Source: an uncultured Pontibacter sp. (lineage in GTDB: Bacteria > Bacteroidota > Bacteroidia > Cytophagales > Hymenobacteraceae). From it: DNA of 64,000 nucleotides. The stretch spans positions 248,001-312,000 of the forward strand of contig NZ_CANLMZ010000001.1 in assembly GCF_947492645.1 (NCBI RefSeq), read 5' to 3'. A model generated the notes under the pieces. It saw only the letters and a program-made list of their open reading frames with translations, searched no databases and had not been told where the DNA came from. The position numbers and the translations under genes are program-made. Within the stretch, counting starts at the first letter, position 1, and every line of letters starts with the position of its first letter. Below are positions 35,667 to 44,442 of this stretch, in pieces.

Positions 35667-35711
35667 AAAAGACGAAGCCGCTTCTGCTGGGCAGAAGCGG
35701 CTTCGTCTTTT
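35667..35711. terminator. Strong terminator after the IPT gene
   Basis: The arms 35667-35687 (AAAAGACGAAG...TTCTGC) and 35691-35711 pair perfectly over about 21 bp with a 3-base loop. It lies 17 bases past the end of the minus-strand IPT gene at 35728 and shields the glyA promoter from read-through. Confidence 0.9.
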
Positions 35712-35727
35712 TATACTTACAAACTAC

Positions 35728-38487
35728 TTATCTTTTAAACACTTTCACTTGCTGTACTTTGCCTTCAAGCTCTACGGTTAGTATATACATGCCGCTTTGC
35801 AGCTTATCGTAGAATGGTAAACTAATTTCGTTATACCCCTTTAGTATAACTACTCCTGTACTGATCACTTGCTTTCCGTCTATTGCATGTAGCTTTAGCG
35901 CTGCTTTTTCGCTGACATTAGACGTAAGAATTAGCTTTGAATCGCGGCTTAAAGGGTTTGGTGCCACAAGTAACTGCATTGGCTGTTGTGTAGCGTTCAA
36001 CTCCACCGAAACCACTTTACTGTATTCGAAAGTGCCATCTACGTCTACTTGCTTTAAGCGGTAGTATAACGTTGTCTCATTACCATTATAACGGTGTGTG
36101 TAATTGTAATTTAAAGCGACTGCACTGTTTCCAGCCTTACTCTTTACTGAAGCCACCTTCATAAAATTGCCCATTGTGCCTTCCGCCACCTCTACATCAA
36201 AATGAGAGTTATCTGTTTCTGTTGCAGTACGCCACTCAAGCAAAACAGCTTTACCTTTAGTTTTAGCGGTAAATGACGTTAGCTCTACAGGTTGCGGCCC
36301 AATAGAATTACCATTTATAGTTAAAGTACTGGAAGCAGAACCTTGCGTATGCACTATTGAACCAGTATGCTGCACACCATCCTCTGTTTTAGTAGTAGGC
36401 AAGTACTTTAGGTAAATAGTGGTAGGAGCTAGTTTATTATTAACAACATTTCGCAAGGCCAAAAATCTACTATATGTACCTTCTCTAGACAATGAAATTG
36501 AATAAACGTTATTAGGATCCGTAACATCTATAGAGACAGGAGTTCCATTAGTTAAACCATCGCCACTAACAATATATTCTTCTACCACTTCACTATTAGC
36601 CGCTACATCCTTAAAGTTTATTGTGCTAGGAGTAACTGTGATGTTTGCGTTTAAAACAACGTAGGTACCTGTACTTGCAAATTGGCCACCAGCAGTTTGT
36701 ACTTTTAATGTACCTGTTGTTGCACTTGCAGGCACAAGTAAAGTAATTTCTGTTCCTGCACTATTTACAGTAAAGCCAGAGGAGGTAATTGAACCACTTC
36801 CTACATAAACTCGTGTCGCACCCGTAAAATTGTATCCGTAGATTTTAAGTGGTGAGCCTATATATCCTGCTCCTGGATCAAAAGAAGTAATAACTGGTGC
36901 AGATGTAACAGTATATATACCTGCTGTAGTTACTTGGCCATCATCTGTAACAACCCTAATAGCGCCTGTTGAGGCTAAAGTGGGCACGTTAATTATGATT
37001 ACATTATCTGCGCCACCATAAATAAAGTCTTTCCTATCTACATATCCGCTACCAATATACACTCGGGTAGCATTTGTGAAATTACTACCGACTACAGTTA
37101 CCTGAGAACTCACATCTCCAGCCTCAGGGTAAAAGGAGTTAACGATGGGCGCACCTTCTACTGTGAATAGTAGTGTGCTCGCTTTTCTACCTGTTGTAGA
37201 TACTACCGTAATTGCTCCAGAATAGGCTGTTTTTGGAACGGCAACTTTTATTTCAGTATCTGTCTTACTAATAAATGTAGATGTAGTACCTCCTGCAAAA
37301 CTTACAGAAGTGGCATTTCCAAAATTCTTACCTGTGATTGTTACTACTGTGTTAACAGTTGCACTAGTTGGTTCAAAGCCATCAATAACAGGAAGAGTTG
37401 CATCAAGTTTGAAAGTTTGTGAACTACTACCCTGACCGCCAGCCGTCAACACCCTTACTGTGCCCGTAGAATAAGCCGCCGCAGGAACCAAAATTGTTAT
37501 GGTATTATCGTCTACTACTGTTATATCTGTTGTTGAACTGCCACCAACATACACTCTTATGGCATCTTTGATATTTTCGCCCCGGATAGTTAGGGTAGTT
37601 ACCCCTGCCTCTCCCTCTAGAGGAGATATTTCAGTAATAACAGGAGCGCCACTTACAGTAAATGTTGACTTAGAGGCTTGCCCATTATTAGATTGAACTT
37701 TAACTGCACCTGTAGTAGCTGTTGGCGGCACGTCTACAATTACGTCACCAACTTCGTTTACTGTGAATACTGTAGTAACACCACTACCGAAGTAAACTCT
37801 GGTTGTGCCCGTTAAGTTTGCTCCCTTTATTGTTACTGTTGTTCCTACTGGTCCGGCTTCTGGTTCGAAAGACGCAATAGTTGGAGCGCCAGTAATGTTA
37901 AAGGTAGTTGCACTTGTGGCACGTCCTTCATTTGACTGCAGGATTGGCTTCGCCGATGTAGCAGTTGCAGGAATTACTACTTTAATCTGAAAATCATCTA
38001 TTACTGTTATACCTGTTGTATTACCACTACCAAAATAAACACGGGTTACACCGGCTAAGTTGGTTCCTCTAAATGTCACCTCTTCTCCAGCAACCCCACT
38101 AGTTGCAGAAACTGAACTAATAGTTGGAGCCAAAGGCATTTGGAAAATCTCATTCGATTTACTAAGCACATACCCGCTAGCGTTATTTACTCTTATCCTT
38201 CCTGGATTAGCAGTCACCGGAACCTGCACACTTATTTTTTTCCCGCCATCTAAGATATCAAAAACAGTTGTAGAGCCATTCCCAAAGTATACTCTGTTTG
38301 CTGTAGAGAAATTCGTGCCTGTTATCTCCACAACGTCACCTACTTTACCCGATGGAGTAAATGACGTGATAGTAGGAGCACCGGTTTGTGCATAAGCATC
38401 GACTATAGCACATAGAACAAGTATGCATTGAAGTATAAGCGCGGTGAGAAGCTTAGTTTTACGAGGGTGGGCGTAAACTTGTGCCAT
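35728..38487 (-). CDS. Large secreted protein with seven IPT/TIG domains and T9SS sorting domain
   Basis: A 919-residue exported protein. Signal segment about 12-33, then seven Ig-like IPT/TIG domains of about 80-85 residues (starts near PTITSFTPSG, PTISSVSATSG, PTIASFEPEAG, PVITEISPLEG, PVIDGFEPTSA, PIVNSFYPEAG, PVITSFDPGAG), each with an N-terminal Phe/Ile-Pro and a Gly-Asn-Phe/Leu turn. A further beta domain (about 615-730) and the common PVELTSFTAKTKGKAVLLEW linker precede a sorting domain (LLVAPNPLSRDSKLIL, ending KVFKR). Likely an adhesin or surface filament exported by type IX secretion. The role is inference. Confidence 0.85.
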   Translation of the reverse strand: MAQVYAHPRKTKLLTALILQCILVLCAIVDAYAQTGAPTITSFTPSGKVGDVVEITGTNFSTANRVYFGNGSTTVFDILDGGKKISVQVPVTANPGRIRVNNASGYVLSKSNEIFQMPLAPTISSVSATSGVAGEEVTFRGTNLAGVTRVYFGSGNTTGITVIDDFQIKVVIPATATSAKPILQSNEGRATSATTFNITGAPTIASFEPEAGPVGTTVTIKGANLTGTTRVYFGSGVTTVFTVNEVGDVIVDVPPTATTGAVKVQSNNGQASKSTFTVSGAPVITEISPLEGEAGVTTLTIRGENIKDAIRVYVGGSSTTDITVVDDNTITILVPAAAYSTGTVRVLTAGGQGSSSQTFKLDATLPVIDGFEPTSATVNTVVTITGKNFGNATSVSFAGGTTSTFISKTDTEIKVAVPKTAYSGAITVVSTTGRKASTLLFTVEGAPIVNSFYPEAGDVSSQVTVVGSNFTNATRVYIGSGYVDRKDFIYGGADNVIIINVPTLASTGAIRVVTDDGQVTTAGIYTVTSAPVITSFDPGAGYIGSPLKIYGYNFTGATRVYVGSGSITSSGFTVNSAGTEITLLVPASATTGTLKVQTAGGQFASTGTYVVLNANITVTPSTINFKDVAANSEVVEEYIVSGDGLTNGTPVSIDVTDPNNVYSISLSREGTYSRFLALRNVVNNKLAPTTIYLKYLPTTKTEDGVQHTGSIVHTQGSASSTLTINGNSIGPQPVELTSFTAKTKGKAVLLEWRTATETDNSHFDVEVAEGTMGNFMKVASVKSKAGNSAVALNYNYTHRYNGNETTLYYRLKQVDVDGTFEYSKVVSVELNATQQPMQLLVAPNPLSRDSKLILTSNVSEKAALKLHAIDGKQVISTGVVILKGYNEISLPFYDKLQSGMYILTVELEGKVQQVKVFKR

Positions 38488-38842
38488 AGCTATATGTAGT
38501 GTAAAAAGGCTGATTTAATCGTAACAGTAAATTTTCTGCACAAAATAAGATAATTATTATGTCTTTACAGCAACTTTCGCTTAATATTTTCGTAGCAGAA
38601 GCAGAAATTTCTAAAAATCATAAAATCGTATATATAAATAGACATATACAAATTTCCGACTTATATCTTTCTAATCGTCTCTTATAAGGGGATAACGAGG
38701 CTAAATTTTATAGCTTTAAAAGGTGATAAAGATATTTTAGCAGGAACATAATTTAATACCAACCATTATTAGCGACGGTGTATAAAAAATCTGATTTTTA
38801 ACAACTTATCACCTAAACAAATACAATAGCCCACAATAATTA
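38488..38842. other. AT-rich intergenic region
   Basis: About 355 bases, strongly AT rich, between the IPT gene start and the end of the phosphatase gene. A TTG...TATTTTG arrangement upstream of 38487 could be a promoter for the IPT gene but one base of the -7 element is missing. No gene, hairpin or repeat recognised. Confidence 0.4.
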
Positions 38843-39538
38843 CTAACGCTTACGAGCTACTTTATAGGGTTTGTCTAAATTTGCCTGAATAAATAATTTA
38901 CCTGAATCTAAGTCTAAGGCACACAGGTTTCCGAATGCTGCATTTCTGTAATAAACGCAGCCAGCGTCTAAATTCATTCTGACGTTAGTATGTAATACAT
39001 CTTTTTTTATACTATGCAAAGGTGTTGGGGTATGTCCATGGAGTAAACGTTTGTTTTTAATCTTGCTTCTATCCAGTTTATAGTTGCGGATATTCAACAT
39101 AGCATCTGTATCTTTAAAAATATCTTTCTGCTTAAAGTCGAAGCCTGCGTGTACTAAAAAGTAATCCGGGAGTTCAAGGTAGTATGGAAGGGAATTTATA
39201 AACTTTACATATTTATCAGGCAATTGCTCAAACTGGTTAATCCCGAAACTTTTTAAAACGAGCTTCTTTTCAATAGAAGTCAGTTTAGCTGCCTTGTCGC
39301 CTTTCTTAGCTGCTTCTAATAGCATTTGGTCATGGTTGCCCCTTAAGCAGAAAACCTGGTAGTGCTGCTTCTGAAGATGAAGTATAAAATCAATGACACC
39401 CTTACTATCTGGCCCTTTGTTAACTAAATCTCCTAGTATGTATAGCTCATCTGTCTTTTGCAGCTTAAGCTGCTCTAATACCATTGCCTTTAGCGTTTTG
39501 GCACAACCATGAATATCAGTTAAAGCGAATCGGGACAT
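38843..39538 (-). CDS. Calcineurin-like phosphoesterase, PPP-like
   Basis: A 231-residue metal-dependent phosphatase. The three metal motifs of the PPP family are present: LTDIHGC (GDxHG-like, first Asp/His), LGDLVNKG (GDxVxxG) and RGNHDQ (GNHD); later metal ligands are LVHAGFD and LLHGHTPT. Resembles bacterial serine/threonine phosphatases and diadenosine polyphosphate hydrolases; the substrate cannot be told. No kinase gene is adjacent. Confidence 0.88.
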   Translation of the reverse strand: MSRFALTDIHGCAKTLKAMVLEQLKLQKTDELYILGDLVNKGPDSKGVIDFILHLQKQHYQVFCLRGNHDQMLLEAAKKGDKAAKLTSIEKKLVLKSFGINQFEQLPDKYVKFINSLPYYLELPDYFLVHAGFDFKQKDIFKDTDAMLNIRNYKLDRSKIKNKRLLHGHTPTPLHSIKKDVLHTNVRMNLDAGCVYYRNAAFGNLCALDLDSGKLFIQANLDKPYKVARKR

Positions 39539-39573
39539 AAATGTGAGGTAATGCTACAGGTAAATATAAAAAG

Positions 39574-39602
39574 AAAAAGCACCTGTTTTGCAGGTGCTTT
39601 TT
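39574..39602 (-). terminator. Terminator of the small hydrophilic gene
   Basis: AAAAAGCACCTG (39574-39585) and CAGGTGCTTTTT (39591-39602) pair perfectly with a TTTTG loop, 24 bases after the gene ending at 39626. Confidence 0.9.
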
Positions 39603-39625
39603 ATGTAGCTAAGTGTTAGGTATAT

Positions 39626-39859
39626 TTAATTATACTTGTTGTTATCCAAGTCCGTCTTGTTTGTATTTCGGTTTGGGTTATTTGTCTGAACATTTGCTCC
39701 TGGCTCGTCCGGACCGTCTGTATACTTTTTCTTTAGCTCCTCGTGTTCTGCTCTTGTCTGGTTTGGGTCAACGGGCTTTGCGCCTGCCTTAGACTGGCCT
39801 CTGCCTGTTGGGTTTCCTTGGTTTTCAGAGCTTGGTTGTGTGTGCTTATAAGATGGCAT
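39626..39859 (-). CDS. Small hydrophilic protein, likely disordered
   Basis: A 77-residue protein rich in Asn, Gln, Lys, Pro and Gly (MPSYKHTQPSSENQGNPTG; NPNRNTNKTDLDNN), with no hydrophobic core and no cysteine. Composition resembles hydrophilin/stress-induced proteins, but that is inference. It has a perfect AGGAGG five bases before the ATG (39865-39870), rare in this window. Last gene of a minus-strand trio with 39893-40195 and the SDR gene. Confidence 0.62.
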   Translation of the reverse strand: MPSYKHTQPSSENQGNPTGRGQSKAGAKPVDPNQTRAEHEELKKKYTDGPDEPGANVQTNNPNRNTNKTDLDNNKYN

Positions 39860-39864
39860 AATAT

Positions 39865-39870
39865 CCTCCT
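39865..39870 (-). promoter_or_regulatory. Strong Shine-Dalgarno sequence
   Basis: AGGAGG on the minus strand lies five bases before the ATG at 39859. Most genes in the window lack such a site, so strong translation of this small hydrophilic protein is suggested. Confidence 0.6.
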
Positions 39871-39892
39871 TTGATTTTAGTTAATGTATAGT

Positions 39893-40195
39893 TTATGTTC
39901 CGCGGCCTTCGTCCTCGGTGCGCATATTATCTGGCGGTGGCACACCGTCGTCGGCATAATCGTTCACGCCAGTTGCCGATGGTCCTTCTGAGGCAGTATC
40001 GCTACCAAATCCTTCTTTACCATCACGGTTACCAAAGCCGCCGCGCTGGTGCTCGTTCTTCGGCGGATCTGCACCGGGTATGATATGTCCCGCACGCATT
40101 TCCTGTTCGCTGGTGTCATCCTCCAGCACGCGTATCGGCCGCTGGTTAGGCCCTTGCCCTTTCAGCTGCCCTTTGTCATTTTTATCTTCAGCCAT
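39893..40195 (-). CDS. Small hydrophilic protein, likely disordered
   Basis: A 100-residue protein rich in Gly, Asp, Glu, Asn and Arg (MAEDKNDKGQLKGQGPNQRP; NDYADDGVPPPDNM), with no signal peptide. It resembles its neighbour at 39626 in composition but not in sequence. The two lie 33 bases apart and 88 bases after the SDR gene, so a stress or osmotic unit is plausible. No family recognised. Confidence 0.62.
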   Translation of the reverse strand: MAEDKNDKGQLKGQGPNQRPIRVLEDDTSEQEMRAGHIIPGADPPKNEHQRGGFGNRDGKEGFGSDTASEGPSATGVNDYADDGVPPPDNMRTEDEGRGT

Positions 40196-40283
40196 AACAT
40201 TTCTGAATTTATATTTCCTGTGCTTCTAAAATAGAGCAACTGTTTAGTTTTACTCTTTTTTAGGAGCTATGGTTTAGTTCTTT

Positions 40284-41144
40284 TTAAGACCCCACCTGTT
40301 CGCCGCCATTAACATGTATAACCTGGCCTGTAATATAAGAGCCGTCTTCGGAAGCAAGCAACACATAAGCAGGAGCAACTTCAGAAGGTTGACCAGGGCG
40401 CTTTAAAGGCACATTAGAGCCGAATTCCTTAACTTTTTTGGCATCAAAAGAAGCTGGTATCAACGGCGTCCAAATTGGGCCGGGCGCAACTGCGTTAACC
40501 CTGATTTTCTTTTCAGCCAAATTTTGGGACAGGGATCTGGTGAAGGCTGTAATGGCTCCTTTGGTAGAGGCATAATCCATGAGGTGATGGCTGCCGCGAT
40601 AGGAGGTAACAGAAGTGGAGTTGACAATACTGCTGCCCTCCTTCATGTGCTCCAAGGCGGCCTTGGTCATATAAAACATGCTGAAAATGTTTGTCTCAAA
40701 GGTTTTCTGCAGCTGCTCTTTCGAAATATCCTTCAGGTCCTGCTGCTCGTGCTGCTCTGCGGCGTTGTTTATAAGTATGTCTAGCTTGCCAAGCTCTTTT
40801 ACTGTTTGCTCTACAGCTTTTTTGCAGAATGCCTCATCACCAACATCGCCTGCAATGATGATGCACTTCTGCCCTTCCTTCTCAATCAGCTGTTTTGTGT
40901 CTTTGGCGTCTTTATCTTCATCTAAGTATACTATAGCAACATCTGCACCCTCGCGGGCAAAGTGTACTGCCACAGAGCGTCCGATACCGCTATCACCACC
41001 AGTAATAAGAGCCACTTTATTTTTAAGCTTATCGCTTCCTTTGTAGGTATCGCGTATTACCTCCGGCTCCGGGGTCATCTTATACTGATCGCCAGGCTGG
41101 TCTTTTTGCACCTGCGCTGGAACAGATTTAGGTTTATTAGTCAT
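40284..41144 (-). CDS. SDR-family oxidoreductase, YghA/YhdF-like
   Basis: A 286-residue short-chain dehydrogenase with the 40-residue N-terminal extension typical of the YghA/YhdF group (KDQPGDQYKMTPEPE). NAD(P) motif TGGDSGIGR, active-site Tyr in YASTKGA and the cofactor helix motif NNAAEQ. Stress-inducible enzymes of this group often sit with small hydrophilic proteins, as here. ATG at 41144 is preferred over an upstream extension to 41249. Substrate unknown. Confidence 0.88.
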   Translation of the reverse strand: MTNKPKSVPAQVQKDQPGDQYKMTPEPEVIRDTYKGSDKLKNKVALITGGDSGIGRSVAVHFAREGADVAIVYLDEDKDAKDTKQLIEKEGQKCIIIAGDVGDEAFCKKAVEQTVKELGKLDILINNAAEQHEQQDLKDISKEQLQKTFETNIFSMFYMTKAALEHMKEGSSIVNSTSVTSYRGSHHLMDYASTKGAITAFTRSLSQNLAEKKIRVNAVAPGPIWTPLIPASFDAKKVKEFGSNVPLKRPGQPSEVAPAYVLLASEDGSYITGQVIHVNGGEQVGS

Positions 41145-41281
41145 AGTTTTGATAGCTTTATAGTATAAATCTGCAATTTGTATTGGCTTAGCTATACGCC
41201 TTGTTTTCAGGCTACGTTGTTCCTGGCAACGCAAAGTATGGCCAGCCAAAGCAGTATACTTACATTTATTAGAAACAAAAT

Positions 41282-41530
41282 ATGTGGAAAGAAGAGGACA
41301 ATAAGTTAAAGCGCACCCTTACGTTTAAAGACTTTAAGCAGGCGATGGCATTCATGAACCAGGTGGCAGAGGTGGCTGAAGAAATGGACCACCACCCTTG
41401 GTGGAGCAATGTATACAACACAATAGAAGTGGAGCTTACTACACACGATGCCGGCAACACCATCACAGAAAAGGATTACAAACTGGCCGATAAAATAGAC
41501 CAGCTCTACGATATAATCAAAAGCAGCTAA
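41282..41530 (+). CDS. 4a-hydroxytetrahydrobiopterin dehydratase (PCD)
   Basis: An 82-residue pterin-4a-carbinolamine dehydratase, recycling the pterin cofactor of aromatic hydroxylases. MDHHPWWSNVYNTIEVELTTHDAG (about 35-58) carries the catalytic His37-His38, Trp, and His55 of the family's HHPxWxNxYN...H signature. A little shorter than the usual 95-105 residues because the N-terminus lacks the common helix. No phenylalanine hydroxylase in the window. Divergent from the SDR gene. Confidence 0.9.
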   Translation: MWKEEDNKLKRTLTFKDFKQAMAFMNQVAEVAEEMDHHPWWSNVYNTIEVELTTHDAGNTITEKDYKLADKIDQLYDIIKSS

Positions 41531-41648
41531 CTGCTACTTATGGCCTGCTGAAGTATAAATACTATAGTCTTACATTTACCATACTTGCTTTATACTTTAG
41601 TCTATACTTCGCCTGTCAGCAATTAATAACCAACAAGCAAATATGTAG

Positions 41649-41656
41649 TATCTTTG
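41649..41656 (+). promoter_or_regulatory. Possible -7 element before rsmI
   Basis: TATCTTTG matches TAnnTTTG and ends four bases before the ATG at 41661, as also seen for gpmI and nadC. No -33 TTG at the normal distance. Confidence 0.3.
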
Positions 41657-41660
41657 TGGT

Positions 41661-42371
41661 ATGCAGGAACCCGAGAAAACTAATTTATACTTGGTGCCAA
41701 CCCCTATTGGCAACCTAGAGGATATTACCTTGCGCGCCATACGTGTGCTGAAGGAGGTTGATGTTATACTTGCTGAGGACACCCGCACCAGCGGCAAACT
41801 GCTGCAACACCTGGGCATCGAAAAGCGCATGCATAGCCACCACTTGCACAACGAGCACAAGGCTACCTCGCATCTGGTGGAGCGCCTGAAAGCAGGGGAG
41901 GTAATGGCTTTGATTTCGGATGCAGGAACACCGGGCATTTCAGACCCTGGCTTTTACCTGGTGCGAGAATGCCTGAAGCACGACCTTAAAATTGAATGCT
42001 TACCTGGTGCCACAGCCTTTGTTCCTGCCTTGGTTAAGTCTGGTTTTAGTACTGATAGGTTTACGTTCGAAGGATTTTTACCCATAAAGAAAGGCCGCCA
42101 GACGCGCCTGCAAAGCCTGGCAACAGAAGAGCGCACCATGATTTTTTACGAATCTCCTCATCGCCTGCTTAAAACACTTACGCAGTTTAAAGAGTATTTC
42201 GGAGGCGAGCGCCAGGCATCTGTTTCACGTGAAATCTCTAAAATGTTTGAAGAAACCCTGAATGGCAGCCTGGACGAGCTTGTGGAAATTTTTACCACTA
42301 AAGCTATCAAAGGCGAATTCGTACTTGTAGTGGCAGGAGAGAAGGCAGGCAAAGCAACAAGCGCTGAGTAA
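41661..42371 (+). CDS. rsmI: 16S rRNA (cytidine1402-2'-O)-methyltransferase
   Basis: A 236-residue SAM-dependent enzyme that 2'-O-methylates C1402 in the decoding centre. LYLVPTPIGNLEDITLRA, LAEDTRTSGKLLQHL, LISDAGTPGISDPG and CLPGATAFVPALVKSG are the family motifs, GTPG/SDPG being the SAM site. C-terminal VLVVAGE is typical. It begins a unit with the Lnb-like gene two bases downstream. Confidence 0.96.
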   Translation: MQEPEKTNLYLVPTPIGNLEDITLRAIRVLKEVDVILAEDTRTSGKLLQHLGIEKRMHSHHLHNEHKATSHLVERLKAGEVMALISDAGTPGISDPGFYLVRECLKHDLKIECLPGATAFVPALVKSGFSTDRFTFEGFLPIKKGRQTRLQSLATEERTMIFYESPHRLLKTLTQFKEYFGGERQASVSREISKMFEETLNGSLDELVEIFTTKAIKGEFVLVVAGEKAGKATSAE

Positions 42372-42373
42372 TT

Positions 42374-43594
42374 ATGAAAAGATTTTTAAAGAGAATTAGC
42401 TTACTGCTACTGATTCTACTCCTCGCAGTTCAGGCGAAAGCGCAGTTTGAAGGGGTACACATATCGCCAGAGGCTAAGATAAGCCTTATAACCTGCTCTA
42501 GCGGCGATGACCTGTATGCGGTTTTTGGGCACAGCGCCGTGCGGGTGCAGGACCCAACCTTAGGTATGGACGTGATCTTTAACTACGGCACCTTCGACTT
42601 TAATGAGCCTAATTTTTACCTGAAGTTTGCCAGGGGTAAGCTTAACTACAAACTATCGGCGGCGCACTTCCAGGATTTTGTATATAATTACGCACAGGAA
42701 AACCGCTCTGTATTTGAGCAGGAACTAAACCTGACACCAGAGCAAAAGCAGAAATACTGGCTGTTTTTAACAAACAACTACCTGCCAGCCAACCGCTTTT
42801 ATCTTTATGATTTCTTCTTCGACAACTGTGCCACCCGCATCCGAGATGGCCTGGAAGCCACTTTCCCGGATCAGATCAAGTTCAATATTGATCATTTGGA
42901 CAAAGATTACAGTTTCCGCAACCTGATCGATTTATACTTGCCGCCGCAGCCTTGGGGAGACTTTGGTATTGACCTGGCACTTGGAGCCAAAATTGACCGC
43001 GAAGCCACGCCTTACGAATACATGTTTCTGCCGGATTTCCTTTCGCAGGGGTTTGCCAATGCAACTATAAACCAGAGTGGCCAGGCGGTACCCCTTGCAG
43101 GCAAGCCCGTAGCTGTATTTACACAAGAGCCACCAGCAGATAAGCCTTTCGCGTTGTTCACGCCAACCATACTTAGCTGGGCATTATTACTTATAGTAGT
43201 AGCGGCAACCTTACTCGATATAAAGAAGAAGCGCCGTTCGCGCACTTTAGACACGCTCCTCTTCTTTGCAGCCGGCTTGCTTGGCATTTTACTTTTGCTG
43301 CTTTGGTTTGGCACAGACCACCAGGCAACAGCCAATAACTTTAACCTTTTGTGGGCCATACCAACGCATATGGTAGCCGCATTCTACTTAGGCAAGCGTA
43401 TATTGCCTGAATGGGTAAGAAGATACATGGAGATATCGGGTCTTATAACAGGTATGTTTGTTTTATTCTGGTGGATACTGCCACAGGAACCACACCTGGC
43501 CTTTATCCCGTTGGCATTAACCTTCGCGTTAAGAGCAGAGTATATTGCATGGTTCGAGAAGAAAAAGAAAGAACCGGTAACAGCCAAAGTATAA
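42374..43594 (+). CDS. DUF4105 membrane protein, Lnb-like
   Basis: A 406-residue inner-membrane protein. Signal segment (about 8-24), a periplasmic domain to about 255 with DUF4105 features GHSAVRVQD (His53) and FFFDNCATRIRD (Cys152), then five membrane helices (about 260-395). Proteins of this type in Bacteroides have been linked to lipoprotein N-acylation (Lnb), with a Cys/His catalytic pair. The residues for such a pair are visible here; the function is by analogy. Starts two bases after rsmI and is followed by the inositol phosphatase gene after 10 bases. Confidence 0.82.
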   Translation: MKRFLKRISLLLLILLLAVQAKAQFEGVHISPEAKISLITCSSGDDLYAVFGHSAVRVQDPTLGMDVIFNYGTFDFNEPNFYLKFARGKLNYKLSAAHFQDFVYNYAQENRSVFEQELNLTPEQKQKYWLFLTNNYLPANRFYLYDFFFDNCATRIRDGLEATFPDQIKFNIDHLDKDYSFRNLIDLYLPPQPWGDFGIDLALGAKIDREATPYEYMFLPDFLSQGFANATINQSGQAVPLAGKPVAVFTQEPPADKPFALFTPTILSWALLLIVVAATLLDIKKKRRSRTLDTLLFFAAGLLGILLLLLWFGTDHQATANNFNLLWAIPTHMVAAFYLGKRILPEWVRRYMEISGLITGMFVLFWWILPQEPHLAFIPLALTFALRAEYIAWFEKKKKEPVTAKV

Positions 43595-43604
43595 ACCCAT
43601 AGCT

Positions 43605-44408
43605 ATGAACCTAAAGCAAATCAGCCAAAATCTAAATATACTTGCCCAAAGGGTAGGTGCGTTTATCAAACACGAAGGAGAAAACTTTGACCGCTCCAGA
43701 GTAGAGATGAAAGGCTTTAACAACCTGGTATCTTATGTGGATAAACAGGCTGAAGAGCAGTTGGTAGAAGGCCTGCGACAATTGTTACCTGAAGCCGGCT
43801 TTATTACCGAAGAGGACACCGACAACACCAAAGGCGAACGCTATAACTGGATTATTGACCCTCTGGATGGCACTACCAACTTTACGCATGGCTTACCTGC
43901 CTATTCGGTAAGTGTGGGCTTGATGGATGGTGATGAAGTAGTAGTTGGCGTAGTGTATGAGCCTAGTCGCGATGAGTGTTTTTGGGCCTACAAAGGTGGA
44001 GGTGCCTTTTGCAACGATAAGCAGATAAAAGTATCAGATGCCCCGGCTCTTAAGGATTCCCTAATTGCAACCGGCTTCCCGTACTACGACTTTGGCCTGA
44101 CGCAGCAGTACCTGCAGGTGCTTGGCAGTTTTATGGGCAAATCGCATGGGGTAAGGCGCCTGGGTTCTGCGGCCCTCGATCTTGTGTATGTTGCCATAGG
44201 CAGGTTTGAAGGCTTTTTTGAATATAACCTTAACCCTTGGGATGTAGCAGGCGGCGCAATTATTGTGCAGGAAGCTGGTGGCAAAGTCACAAAGTTTACT
44301 CACAGCAACGACTTTATTTTTGGCCGTGAGATTGTTGCCAGCAATGGCCATGTGCACCAGGAAATGCTGGATACCATTGCCGAGCATTGGAAAAAATCTG
44401 ATATCTAA
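43605..44408 (+). CDS. Inositol monophosphatase family protein
   Basis: A 267-residue Mg-dependent phosphatase. EEDTDN (about 66-71), WIIDPLDGTTNFTHGLPAYSVSV (metal loop DPLDGTT) and NPWDVAGGAIIVQEAGGKV are the three IMPase motifs. Substrates include inositol phosphates, PAP or related sugar phosphates; in bacteria SuhB is also an RNA-polymerase factor. No symbol is assigned because these roles cannot be separated here. It is part of the rsmI unit and is followed by a small Cys-rich membrane gene. Confidence 0.92.
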   Translation: MNLKQISQNLNILAQRVGAFIKHEGENFDRSRVEMKGFNNLVSYVDKQAEEQLVEGLRQLLPEAGFITEEDTDNTKGERYNWIIDPLDGTTNFTHGLPAYSVSVGLMDGDEVVVGVVYEPSRDECFWAYKGGGAFCNDKQIKVSDAPALKDSLIATGFPYYDFGLTQQYLQVLGSFMGKSHGVRRLGSAALDLVYVAIGRFEGFFEYNLNPWDVAGGAIIVQEAGGKVTKFTHSNDFIFGREIVASNGHVHQEMLDTIAEHWKKSDI

Positions 44409-44442
44409 ACTTTTTATACCCTCGCAAGGTTACTTATAGCGT

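Noticed and set aside
35728..38487. Tandem DNA repeat array from the IPT domains
   Set aside because: Domain-level repeats are clear in protein but the DNA copies have diverged too far to be a tandem repeat feature.
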